A stretch of 64,000 nucleotides of DNA from Bacteroidota bacterium. GTDB lineage: Bacteria; Bacteroidota; Ignavibacteria; Ignavibacteriales; Melioribacteraceae. Positions 52,152 to 60,170 of this stretch are shown here, piece by piece; position 1 is the first letter of the stretch; each line of letters begins with the position of its first letter. The stretch is taken from positions 1-64,000 of the forward strand of contig JAHISV010000007.1 of assembly GCA_018818065.1 (NCBI GenBank), written 5' to 3'. The position numbers and the translations under genes were made by a program. Below the pieces are notes generated by a model, which made no database searches, was not told the DNA's origin, and saw only the letters and a program-made list of their open reading frames with translations.

Positions 52152-53084
52152 TTACCCCACTACAATATTTAATAGTTTATCACGTATGTAAATGGTCTTT
52201 TTAATAGCATTTTTAGTTGGGACATAACGGTTTACCTTGGCTGATTGTAATGCTATATTTTGAATATCTTCAATTTCTAGTTTAACAGCGTTTGATAAAA
52301 ATATACGCTCACGAAGTCTACCATTGACTTGAATGACAACTGTTTTAGACAAAATGTCAGTTCGCTCATCATTTCCGTGATTTAATAATGGAAATGGAGT
52401 ATCTATAATTATTCCATCAGACACATGTTCTACAATATAATCTCCAATTAAAATATTGTTTGATGGGATTAGAGCAACATTGTTGGTTTTATAATTTTCT
52501 TTTGCAAATTCATAAATATGATTATACGTGATTGCTTCAACAGGACCATAATTTTTTATTCTATCAAGTAGAATTTCCATTAATTCAGACGAATTAATAC
52601 TTTGCTCTTTACCCACAATGACCAAGATTTGTGGACGACAAACAGCAATACCTTTGCTTAAAAGATTATTCTTAATTTCAGAATCACTAATAATTTTGTC
52701 TCTATAGTCTAAAGCTTGATGGATAGCAGAATTCACAATCGATGATATTCGAGGATGCAATCCCTTTCTGTGAGTAACAAAAGATGATTGAGGACTTTTT
52801 AGTTCAATGATATCCCAATATTTCTTTCCATAATTACGTTTAAAAAAATCAATTCTCTGATTTGTCATATTAATATTATTGATAAGAACAACCTCTCTTT
52901 TTAATTCAGCAGTATTACCAAATTTTAGAAATACCGGATAACGAGCGAAAAATTTGGACGCATCATTTTCAGTAGCATGCGAATTAAATAGAATATCTTT
53001 TTCAAATAATTCAATTTCGTCTTTTTTAAAAAGCGAACTATTGGAAAAAGAAAAAATATTTTTGGAATACTTAGTTGAATTCAT
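52152..53084 (-). CDS. Shedu (DUF4263)-like PD-(D/E)xK nuclease
   Basis: About 310 residues. ATENDASKFFARYPVF opens the DUF4263 core. Asp79 in RIDFFKR and Glu94-Leu-Lys96 in WDIIELKSP supply the PD-(D/E)xK active site, followed by the AIHQALDYRDKI helix, RPQILVIVGK and the VEAITYNHIYEFA strand-helix typical of Shedu proteins. Shedu is a known single-protein anti-phage nuclease. I start at ATG 53084: the frame to 53132 reads through the attC-like region. The active-site set is complete, so nuclease activity is expected. Confidence 0.8.
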   Translation of the reverse strand: MNSTKYSKNIFSFSNSSLFKKDEIELFEKDILFNSHATENDASKFFARYPVFLKFGNTAELKREVVLINNINMTNQRIDFFKRNYGKKYWDIIELKSPQSSFVTHRKGLHPRISSIVNSAIHQALDYRDKIISDSEIKNNLLSKGIAVCRPQILVIVGKEQSINSSELMEILLDRIKNYGPVEAITYNHIYEFAKENYKTNNVALIPSNNILIGDYIVEHVSDGIIIDTPFPLLNHGNDERTDILSKTVVIQVNGRLRERIFLSNAVKLEIEDIQNIALQSAKVNRYVPTKNAIKKTIYIRDKLLNIVVG

Positions 53085-53099
53085 AAAATTTTCTGAACA

Positions 53100-53318
53100 G
53101 CCTAACGGTGTTGCCCATAAGCCGCCGCCCATAGCAGCAATGCTTTACTGACAACGCTTATTTATAATTAGTAGCCGCATTAAATTGTCCCCAAATGCGG
53201 CGACGCTACTTTACTTTTACAACCTAACTAGAACAAAATGCCTTACGAAAAAGGTATATACAAAAATTATACTTGCCCTAAACCGTATCGGCGGTCGGTC
53301 TTGATGGGCTGGTTATAT
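53100..53318 (-). other. attC-like recombination site B (putative)
   Basis: On the minus strand ATATAAC (53318-53312, one mismatch to RYYYAAC) is followed by CA and GCCC. At the other end GGGC, six bases and GTTAGGC (53106-53100) appear. This is the same AAC-CA-inner-box and inner-box-six-nt-GTT layout as site A. It separates the second DUF5677-like gene from the Shedu unit. At 219 bp it is very long for attC. Confidence 0.25.
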
Positions 53319-53331
53319 GGCGATTTATCTG

Positions 53332-54156
53332 CTACTCATATGCAGAAATATCTTCCCCTTGTTGTTTTAGATCCTCAATTGAGAGAGTCTTTATTTCTGG
53401 GTATTTATTCACTATTCCGTTGTGGCCTTCTATGAACATACCTAGAAATATATCCAGAGATACAAAGATTCTAGAAACAGTATGCTCTGTATAAGAGATA
53501 TCAGTTGAAATCTCAACTGAGAATTTATCAATCCACTTTGTATATAAGCCCATTAAGCCATCATAATTTGGATGTGCATACTCACATAGATATTCATATA
53601 TACCTCGATGTGCTGGAATATCTTTAGATATTCTATCAAGAACATTTAGGATTTGTTGAGCCGTAAATGCTTCTCTTACATCATTATCCGAATATTTAGA
53701 AGTTGCTTCCTCACATTTTTTGCCTTCGTCTTCTACTGCTTCATCAATTCTATCAGGTATTCTTGTGCCATATTGAAGGTTGAAAATTAATTTAAAAATA
53801 CTTTTGAAATCACCAGAGGAAATTAGTACATCCAACCTTCTATTTGCGTCATAAATGACAGATGTGTTTTCATTTAATGCTCTTAATAAAATAAATGCTG
53901 ATGCAACTTGTTTATTCTTTACACAATTAATGATAGAATTCGATAGATCATGAACGCGATGAAGAACTACTTGCAAATAGACTTGAAATCTAAAAACTGT
54001 TCTAGGCGTCAAAGGCTTACCTATTTCATTTGGATAAACATTTTTAACTTTATGACCATCAATTAATGATAGGCGTCGGTCAACGGATTGCAAACATTCT
54101 TTATCAGATGGAAGCAACTCATATAATTCAGTAGGTATGTTCATAATTTTAGCCAT
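53332..54156 (-). CDS. DUF5677-like protein
   Basis: 274 residues, mostly helical. AFILLRALNENTSVIYDANRR and YEYLCEYAHPNYDGLMGLY match the R-x-L-x-E...YAHP pattern of DUF5677-like families, and the layout parallels 51356-52150. No start-proximal SD. A motif ATCTAAC (54327-54333; GTTAGAT on the minus strand) lies upstream and could be the left edge of a cassette. Function unknown. Such genes are common in defence-type accessory regions. Confidence 0.65.
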   Translation of the reverse strand: MAKIMNIPTELYELLPSDKECLQSVDRRLSLIDGHKVKNVYPNEIGKPLTPRTVFRFQVYLQVVLHRVHDLSNSIINCVKNKQVASAFILLRALNENTSVIYDANRRLDVLISSGDFKSIFKLIFNLQYGTRIPDRIDEAVEDEGKKCEEATSKYSDNDVREAFTAQQILNVLDRISKDIPAHRGIYEYLCEYAHPNYDGLMGLYTKWIDKFSVEISTDISYTEHTVSRIFVSLDIFLGMFIEGHNGIVNKYPEIKTLSIEDLKQQGEDISAYE

Positions 54157-54435
54157 ATAACTATATATTATACGAATAGACCGTTTTATTTACTGCTGTC
54201 TATTATTAGAAAAACTTTGTCCAATATTATAAAACCAGGCAGCTATTTGTCTGCTATTAGTCAAGCGCGATTATGTATTATTAGACAAACGCTTCCATTT
54301 CAATTAATCTGCTTAGTTCGTTTTATATCTAACAGCTGGCGTCTAAAATTCGCCCTTTGTGGTTGGCTTTAGAGAGTCCAATGGAAAGTCCTCGTCTAAG
54401 AATTGAAGCAAGATAACATTTAATTTGAATAATGT

Positions 54436-54555
54436 AAATACGTAGAGACGTAAAAACGTTAAAGCGTTAAAACGCAGAAACGTAGAAACGTAGAAACGTT
54501 GAGACGTTGAGACGGGTAGACGGGTAGACGGGTAGACGGGTAGACGGGTAGACGG
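54436..54555. repeat. Short tandem repeats (ACGT-rich, then 8-bp GACGGGTA)
   Basis: An imperfect run of ACGTAGA/ACGTTGAG-type 7-10-mers passes into five perfect GACGGGTA units at 54511-54550 and a partial sixth. The progressive change of the unit suggests slippage. Non-coding. Confidence 0.9.
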
Positions 54556-54678
54556 AAAACTTAAAAATTTATTGTATTGTTAAATTGATGCACAGATAAT
54601 GGATAAGGGCTGAAATAAAATTTAATTTTTGAAATTTGTTATTTGGGCTTTGGTGCTTACTATCCCCCTCCCTTCGAC

Positions 54679-54747
54679 ACTTCGATGGACTAAGTGCAGG
54701 CAGTTCAATGGACTCAGTGCAGGTACTTCGATGAACTCAGCATAACC
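54679..54747. repeat. Three tandem 23-bp repeats
   Basis: Units at 54679-54701, 54702-54724 and 54725-54747 share the core TTCGATGGACT(A/C)AGTGCAGG with a few changes. This resembles a widespread type of intergenic repeat that contains ACTTCGATGAACTCAGC. Non-coding. Confidence 0.85.
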
Positions 54748-54792
54748 ATTTCGGGTCTCTGCTGCTTTGTGCCTTTGTCACTCCGAACTTTT

Positions 54793-55665
54793 TCACCTCT
54801 TAAAGTACGTCTTCCCAATTCTAAAAGTTCTGTATAGTTTTTGGAACGAAAGACTGTTCCAGGAGTTGTAACCTTTAAACACGGTTTTATCTAATACACT
54901 CTTGAACAGCGGGTATTGCTTATGTTTATATTCACCCAGAAAATCCCATGGTTTGGGAGAGAAAACAAAATGCAGAATTTTATCCTTTAGTGATTCTTCA
55001 TCATGTTCAGATGATGGTGAAATTGTGAAGTTAAATTTCTCAGGAATGCATTCAAAATTATTGTGGAACATTATATTAAGAATTGTTTGATCAAAGAAAA
55101 GTAATTCGCCATTATGTTTTTTAGCAATTTCAAGACCCTTTGCTGAGCAGTGTTCTTTTTTCCAGGCTTCAATATCAATTAACAAAACGCCGGCATTAAA
55201 ATATCTACAACTACTACTCATATCAAATTTTTTAAATATTGCATGATCCTTCATGTTATTAATAGTACCATTACTTCTTGCCCCAAGAGGTTTGGAATTT
55301 AGGGGGAAATTAAACAGTTCGGAGATGTCAGTCTTAATCAATAAATCAGAATCCAGATAGATTAATCTCTCTTCCTCAACTAAATCAGGCATTGCAAGTC
55401 TATAGTAAACAATCAGGTTTCCATAAAGTCCATGTAGTCCCTTGTATTCATCTTTATTAATCTCATGCGCAACCAGTTCATATTGCCCTGCAAACGGTTT
55501 AAGTGTTACATGAATTAATTCAAGATCGGATTTTGAAAAACCTTCATGAAACAGGTAGATCTTAATATTGTGCTTAGTGTTTTCCATTAAGGAGAAAAGA
55601 GTAACATGAAGACCTACTTCCATAAGTTTATCAGTACAGAACGCTATTGGAATATAATTTGTCAA
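54793..55665 (-). CDS. Glycosyltransferase family 8
   Basis: 290 residues of the GT8 type, which adds glucose or galactose from UDP-sugars, often to lipopolysaccharide core. The N-terminal IAFCTDKLMEVGLHVTLFSL, the DxD metal site in YLDSDLLIKT (near 104), RYFNAGVLLIDIEAW and FFDQTILNIMF are the family landmarks. It is the third of three tandem GT8 genes. Confidence 0.9.
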   Translation of the reverse strand: MTNYIPIAFCTDKLMEVGLHVTLFSLMENTKHNIKIYLFHEGFSKSDLELIHVTLKPFAGQYELVAHEINKDEYKGLHGLYGNLIVYYRLAMPDLVEEERLIYLDSDLLIKTDISELFNFPLNSKPLGARSNGTINNMKDHAIFKKFDMSSSCRYFNAGVLLIDIEAWKKEHCSAKGLEIAKKHNGELLFFDQTILNIMFHNNFECIPEKFNFTISPSSEHDEESLKDKILHFVFSPKPWDFLGEYKHKQYPLFKSVLDKTVFKGYNSWNSLSFQKLYRTFRIGKTYFKR

Positions 55666-55704
55666 ATTTTTCTCCCTACAGTTAAAACGAGTTTTCTGTA
55701 CATT

Positions 55705-56619
55705 TTAATTTTTGCGCCTCTTTTTAAGTCTGGTTTTCGTCATCTTAAAATACATTTTTGCCGTACGAATCAATCTCCACAATTTACCGAACGAAAAGCT
55801 ATTCCATGAATTAGTATTTTCGAAAAGAGTACCTTTTATTTCTTGTTTATATAATCCATACCCGGCATGAAAAAACTCGCCAAATAGTTCCCAGGGTTTT
55901 GGAACCATAATAAAATGATAAATAGTTTCTTTTAGCTCTGTTAAGTCGGGTTTTTCGTAGGGAGGAATACTCGTCTGAAAATAATCAGCAAAAGTTTTAT
56001 AATTACCTTCAAAAACCAGATTTAAAACTGTCTGGTCAGCTGTTGGGAAATAATCTTTATCATTTTCCACCACCTTAAGACAGCGCTCAGTAATCTTTTG
56101 CTCTTTCCAATTTTCGCAGTCAACTAAAAGCACTCCTGTAGTCATATAGGGAATCTCAGCATTCATTCCTCTCTTAAGTAGAAAATCTTTTTCCCAGGTT
56201 TCACCAACTTTTGTGTCAGAATGAGCAACAGCTGCATACGTGTCAGTAGCAGTGTCATACAATTTAGCAACGTCCATATTCACGATAAGATCACAATCGA
56301 GGTATAAAACTCTTTTCAGGGGTAGTATATCCGGCAGCGACAGTCGAATATATACAATCTTTTTACCAAACCATCCGGAGGCATTACTAAATTTATTCTC
56401 ATTAATTTTAAAAACTGAAAGCTCAGCTTTATCTTTATATGACTGAATGGATAGCTCCAGTTTTTTTATGTCTTGTTCGGTAAAGTCCTCATGGAAAAAA
56501 TGAATGTGCACCTTTCTGGAAGCCCGACGGAGCATCGAAACGATAGTAAGATGTAATCCAATTTCCATATTTTTATCGCAAACAAGAGCTACGTTAATAC
56601 TATTTTCTGCTTCAGTCAT
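55705..56619 (-). CDS. Glycosyltransferase family 8
   Basis: 304 residues. VALVCDKNMEIGLHLTIVSM opens the domain, the DxD site is YLDCDLIVNM (about 108-117), and YMTTGVLLVDCENW and TADQTVLNLVF follow. A basic tail (KMTKTRLKKRRKN) suggests membrane-surface binding. It overlaps the upstream GT8 gene by 8 nt. Confidence 0.9.
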   Translation of the reverse strand: MTEAENSINVALVCDKNMEIGLHLTIVSMLRRASRKVHIHFFHEDFTEQDIKKLELSIQSYKDKAELSVFKINENKFSNASGWFGKKIVYIRLSLPDILPLKRVLYLDCDLIVNMDVAKLYDTATDTYAAVAHSDTKVGETWEKDFLLKRGMNAEIPYMTTGVLLVDCENWKEQKITERCLKVVENDKDYFPTADQTVLNLVFEGNYKTFADYFQTSIPPYEKPDLTELKETIYHFIMVPKPWELFGEFFHAGYGLYKQEIKGTLFENTNSWNSFSFGKLWRLIRTAKMYFKMTKTRLKKRRKN

Positions 56620-57556
56620 TATTCCTCAGTTTAGCTCTTCTTTCAAAAAACCATCCAATTCTTTTCCGAAAGGTTCTAAAGTATAAGCGCAAAGTACGTA
56701 TAAATCTATGTAATTTGTTAAAAGTCAAATCGTTCCATGAATTTGTATTTTCGAAAACAGTGCCTTTAATCTCAGATCTGTACAAAGAGTAGTTACCATG
56801 AAATATCTCACCCAAAAATTCCCATGGTTTTGGCACACCTACAAAATGATAGATGGTATCTGACAGTTCTGATGGCAACGGCTTATCGTTGGGCCAGACT
56901 GAAGTTTGTGTGAACTTTTCGAATGGGAGAAATTTTCCATTAAATAGATAGTTTAGTACAGTCTGATCTACAGTCCGAATTTTGTTACGATCTTCATTCA
57001 ACAAATCAATGCTTTTTTTAGTGATTTGATTATTTCTCCAGAAATCACAATCAATAAGCAACACTCCCGCCTGTAGTGAAAGGGAATCCGGATCACATCC
57101 TTTTGATAAAAGGTATTCTGAGTCCCAGCACTTTTCTACAGGGTTCATACTCTCGGCAGCCAGTCCAAACCCAGCCATATCCAGGTCGAAGATTTTTGCA
57201 ACATCGAGATTTACCAATAGATCCGTATCAAGATAGAGTATTTTATCAACAGATAGCAATTCCGGAATTGTTAATCTAAAATACGTTATTGTTTTACCAA
57301 ATAATCCAGGCTGTGAATCAAACCGACTTTCTTCAATCAAGCGAGGAAATAGCTTATATTTATCCCTAAAAACAGAGAGCGAAGCTTCCAGATTCTGAAT
57401 ATCACGCTCTGTAAAATTTTCATGAAACAAATAAACATTAACCATTCTTGAAACTTTTTTCAATAAAGAATGGAGGGTTAAGTGTAATCCAGCTTCCATA
57501 TTTTTATCGCAAACGAGAGCAATATTGATAGTATCATTCTTTTGATTTTGAAGCAT
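56612..57556 (-). CDS. Glycosyltransferase family 8
   Basis: 314 residues, the first of the GT8 trio. VCDKNMEAGLHLTLHSLL starts the domain, YLDTDLLVNLDV carries the DxD site, and LQAGVLLIDCDFW and TVDQTVLNYLF follow. Arg/Lys-rich C-terminus. The three paralogues differ enough to suggest sequential sugar additions to one glycan, inferred from family and adjacency. Confidence 0.9.
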   Translation of the reverse strand: MLQNQKNDTINIALVCDKNMEAGLHLTLHSLLKKVSRMVNVYLFHENFTERDIQNLEASLSVFRDKYKLFPRLIEESRFDSQPGLFGKTITYFRLTIPELLSVDKILYLDTDLLVNLDVAKIFDLDMAGFGLAAESMNPVEKCWDSEYLLSKGCDPDSLSLQAGVLLIDCDFWRNNQITKKSIDLLNEDRNKIRTVDQTVLNYLFNGKFLPFEKFTQTSVWPNDKPLPSELSDTIYHFVGVPKPWEFLGEIFHGNYSLYRSEIKGTVFENTNSWNDLTFNKLHRFIRTLRLYFRTFRKRIGWFFERRAKLRNND

Positions 57557-57893
57557 AATAAGTTCAGTAGTCCTGTTAGAGTAGAATTTAATTCCTTACT
57601 ATATATATCGGCTATAAGATAAGGTTTTAAGTACAATGATTATTAACAATTCTTTTAGTTTTGAGTTCCTTTGAAGAAAAATAAAACCCCCGGATATTGG
57701 GAACAATACAAGGGGGCTTAAAAGGAGAAGTAATTTTACTTCTACTATTTATATGGGGTAATTCTAAAAAGCAGATATTAGACGCCAGACATTAGACTGG
57801 CAGACAAAAAACTGAACAAAAGACAAAACCTGTAAACAAGAGAAATTCAGATCAACACAAAGCAAAAATTTATCAGGTAGCAATTCAGCTCTA
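57557..57893. other. Intergenic region with operon terminator
   Basis: 337 bp between cimA and the GT8 trio. Apart from the terminator hairpin, it contains no recognised gene or repeat. A promoter for the GT8 genes must lie here. Confidence 0.5.
57687..57716 (-). terminator. Intrinsic terminator of the leucine/citramalate operon
   Basis: On the minus strand CCCCC(TTGTATTG...CAATATC)CGGGGG forms a stem followed by TTTTATTTTT, about 180 bp past the cimA stop codon. Confidence 0.8.
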
Positions 57894-59498
57894 CTAAACG
57901 GAAGCCACTATTTTCTTTGCTACCCTACTGGTTTTAAATAATTTATAATTTATACTGTCACTTATGGCAGTTAAGCTTGCCTTAATAATATTTTCGGATG
58001 CCCCGACTGTTGACCAGGAATCAACACCATCGCTTGAGTCGACGAGAACACGTACCTGTGCCCCGGTTCCGTTTTTCTCGCCGAGTACACGAACCTTATA
58101 ATCAACAAGGTGCATATTCTCGATGGAAGGATAAAATCTAGTAAGAGCTTTACGTAAAGCTTTGTCAAGGGCGTTCACAGGTCCGTCTCCATCAGAAGCG
58201 GTATGCTCTTCTTCACCATCAACAATAACTTTTAGAACAGCTTCAGAATACTCGCTGCCATTCTCATCAAACATTACATTCATCTTAGCGTATTTCACAT
58301 CAAAGAATGGGGTGTATTCTTTAAGCTCGGCTCTGAGCAATAATTCAAATGATGCTTCTGCCCCGTCATATTGAAGTCCGCCATACTCCATGGTTTTAAT
58401 ATGCTGCACAAGATCCCTGCTAAAATCTTTATCATCCGGTAGTTCAATTCCAAATTCCTTTGCCTTGTATCTGACGTTGCTCTGACCGGAAAGGTCTGAC
58501 ACAAGTACACGCTGGGTATTGCCAACTTTTTCTGGAGAAATGTGTTCATACATTCTGCTGTCCTTTAGCACCGCGCTTACATGTATGCCACCCTTATGCG
58601 CGAACGCAGATCTGCCCACGTAAGCCGATCGAATATTGGGAACGAGATTCATAACTTCGTAAACGTAGTTTGAAACCGAAGTCATATCGGAAAGGTCAAT
58701 ATCACTCATGGTTTTACAACCAAGTTTTAGAATCAAGTTTGGAATAACACTGCTTAAGTTAGCATTGCCGCATCTCTCGCCAACACCATTTATTGTACCC
58801 TGCACATGAACAGCACCTGCGAGTACCGCAGCAAGTGTGTTAGCTACACCAAGTTCACTATCATTATGACAATGGATACCAATAGGGCTGCTTACCGTTT
58901 CTTTTACGTGCTTGATAATTCTCGTGATTTCCTCCGGTATCGATCCACCATTAGTGTCGCAAAGTGTAAGTACATCGGCACCGCCATTTGCTGCTGCCAT
59001 TAACATTTTAATAGCAAATTCATGGTCATCCTTATATCCGTCAAAAAAATGCTCGGCATCAAAAACTACTTTACGTCCGTGTGATTTAAGGAGCTCAACA
59101 GATTTGTAAATCAGTTCTTCATTTTGCTCATCACTTAATCCAAGACTCTTATGTGAATGCAGGCGCCAGGTTTTACCAAAGATTGCAATTACCGGAGTCT
59201 CAGCTTTTAAGAGCATCTGTATATTATTATCACTCTTAACTTTATCGGGAAAACGTGCCGTTGAACCAAAGGCGCAGATTTTACTATTCTTTAGATCCAA
59301 GCCACGAACCTTTTGGAAGTATTCTTCATCTTTAGGATTACTGCCGGGCCAGCCCCCTTCGATAATGTCTATTCCGAAGTCATCAAGCTTCTCCGTTATT
59401 AACAATTTATCATGTATTGATAGATTTACTCTTTCACCTTGTGTACCGTCACGCAAAGTTGTGTCGAATAGTTCTATTAGTTCTCGGTCCTTCATCAT
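57894..59498 (-). CDS. cimA: (R)-citramalate synthase CimA
   Basis: 534 residues of the TIGR00977-type citramalate synthase, an alpha-isopropylmalate-synthase relative that condenses acetyl-CoA with pyruvate to start the threonine-independent isoleucine route. DTTLRDGTQGERVNLSIHDK and EGGWPGSNPKDEEYF are characteristic of this group, GIHCHNDSELGVAN holds metal ligands, and the C-terminal third is the regulatory LeuA-dimer domain. Last gene of the leu operon. AGGGTGCT precedes the double ATG. Confidence 0.92.
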   Translation of the reverse strand: MMKDRELIELFDTTLRDGTQGERVNLSIHDKLLITEKLDDFGIDIIEGGWPGSNPKDEEYFQKVRGLDLKNSKICAFGSTARFPDKVKSDNNIQMLLKAETPVIAIFGKTWRLHSHKSLGLSDEQNEELIYKSVELLKSHGRKVVFDAEHFFDGYKDDHEFAIKMLMAAANGGADVLTLCDTNGGSIPEEITRIIKHVKETVSSPIGIHCHNDSELGVANTLAAVLAGAVHVQGTINGVGERCGNANLSSVIPNLILKLGCKTMSDIDLSDMTSVSNYVYEVMNLVPNIRSAYVGRSAFAHKGGIHVSAVLKDSRMYEHISPEKVGNTQRVLVSDLSGQSNVRYKAKEFGIELPDDKDFSRDLVQHIKTMEYGGLQYDGAEASFELLLRAELKEYTPFFDVKYAKMNVMFDENGSEYSEAVLKVIVDGEEEHTASDGDGPVNALDKALRKALTRFYPSIENMHLVDYKVRVLGEKNGTGAQVRVLVDSSDGVDSWSTVGASENIIKASLTAISDSINYKLFKTSRVAKKIVASV

Positions 59499-59514
59499 AG
59501 CACCCTAAAAAATA

Positions 59515-60078
59515 TTATTGAGATATCATATTAGTCTTGCGCGCATACTCAAACAGTCCGCCCGCTTCAATAATTGGAAGTACATCACCAATCGGATTTA
59601 GCTGATAAGAAGTACCTGTAGTCAGGTTGGTGATCTTATTCTGATCCAGATCTATTTCAATTTCATCGCCGGTTTTGATTTTGTCGTTTATTTTCATCGT
59701 TGAATCAAGAGGAATAACAAAGCCGCCATCAACAGAATTTCTGTAAAATATTCGTGCATAAGATTCAGCGACAATAGCTTTTACACCGGCTACTTGCATC
59801 GCAAAGGGGGCATGCTCGCGGGATGATCCACATCCAAAGTTGGCACCACCAATAATTATTGAATATTCAGATAAGTGCTTTCCCACATCAACAAATTTAA
59901 TTCCGCCGCCTGGTAAACCGGATTCCTGAATTGGCACACTTGATAAGGCGTACTTACCATAAAGCTTTGATTCTTCAGAATCAGTCATGCTGTAAACCAA
60001 ATGCTCTGCCGGAATAATCTGATCAGTGTCAATGTTGTTGCCAAGTACAAAAGCCTTGCCAGTTATTTTATTGTTCAT
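59515..60078 (-). CDS. leuD: 3-isopropylmalate/citramalate isomerase small subunit
   Basis: 187 residues. Swivelling aconitase-like domain: AFVLGNNIDTDQIIPAEHL near the start, GANFGCGSSREHAPFAM (about 76-92). Partner of LeuC in interconverting 2- and 3-isopropylmalate. In this operon the same isomerase can also act on citramalate. It lies 16 bp upstream of cimA and 92 bp downstream of leuC across an imperfect hairpin. Confidence 0.92.
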   Translation of the reverse strand: MNNKITGKAFVLGNNIDTDQIIPAEHLVYSMTDSEESKLYGKYALSSVPIQESGLPGGGIKFVDVGKHLSEYSIIIGGANFGCGSSREHAPFAMQVAGVKAIVAESYARIFYRNSVDGGFVIPLDSTMKINDKIKTGDEIEIDLDQNKITNLTTGTSYQLNPIGDVLPIIEAGGLFEYARKTNMISQ

Positions 60079-60092
60079 TTTTAATTCCTTTT

Positions 60093-60163
60093 CTTGCTCC
60101 TACTCATGCTCTTAATCTTGATCTTATTTTATGAGTAAGAGCAAGAGTAAGATTATGAGCAAG
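60093..60163. repeat. Imperfect inverted repeat between leuC and leuD
   Basis: Two 31-nt arms (60093-60123 and 60133-60163) pair at 23 of 31 positions around a 9-nt AT loop. Both arms are built from CTTGCTC/CTTAATC-type hexamers. It may act as an mRNA stabiliser or attenuate downstream expression. It may also be a simple-repeat expansion. Confidence 0.55.
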
Positions 60164-60170
60164 ATTTTTT

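Larger units (their letters stand above)
54157..54792. other. Intergenic region with repeats, no gene
   Basis: 636 bp between the DUF5677-like gene and the GT8 cluster. It contains a possible cassette edge at 54327-54333, an AGACAAA/TTTGTCT inverted pair near 54250-54290, and two sets of short tandem repeats (listed separately). No coding sequence recognised. Confidence 0.6.

Noticed and set aside
53085-53132. Extra 16 N-terminal residues of the Shedu-like protein
   Set aside because: The residues are encoded by the attC-like inverted sequence and are not part of the nuclease family. ATG 53084 is the better start.
53238-53435. 65-residue plus-strand ORF overlapping the DUF5677-like gene
   Set aside because: It reads through the attC-like region and the antisense of a better-supported gene, and shows no domain.
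54436-54555. CRISPR array
   Set aside because: Units are 7-10 bp and contiguous with no spacers. There are no cas genes in the window.
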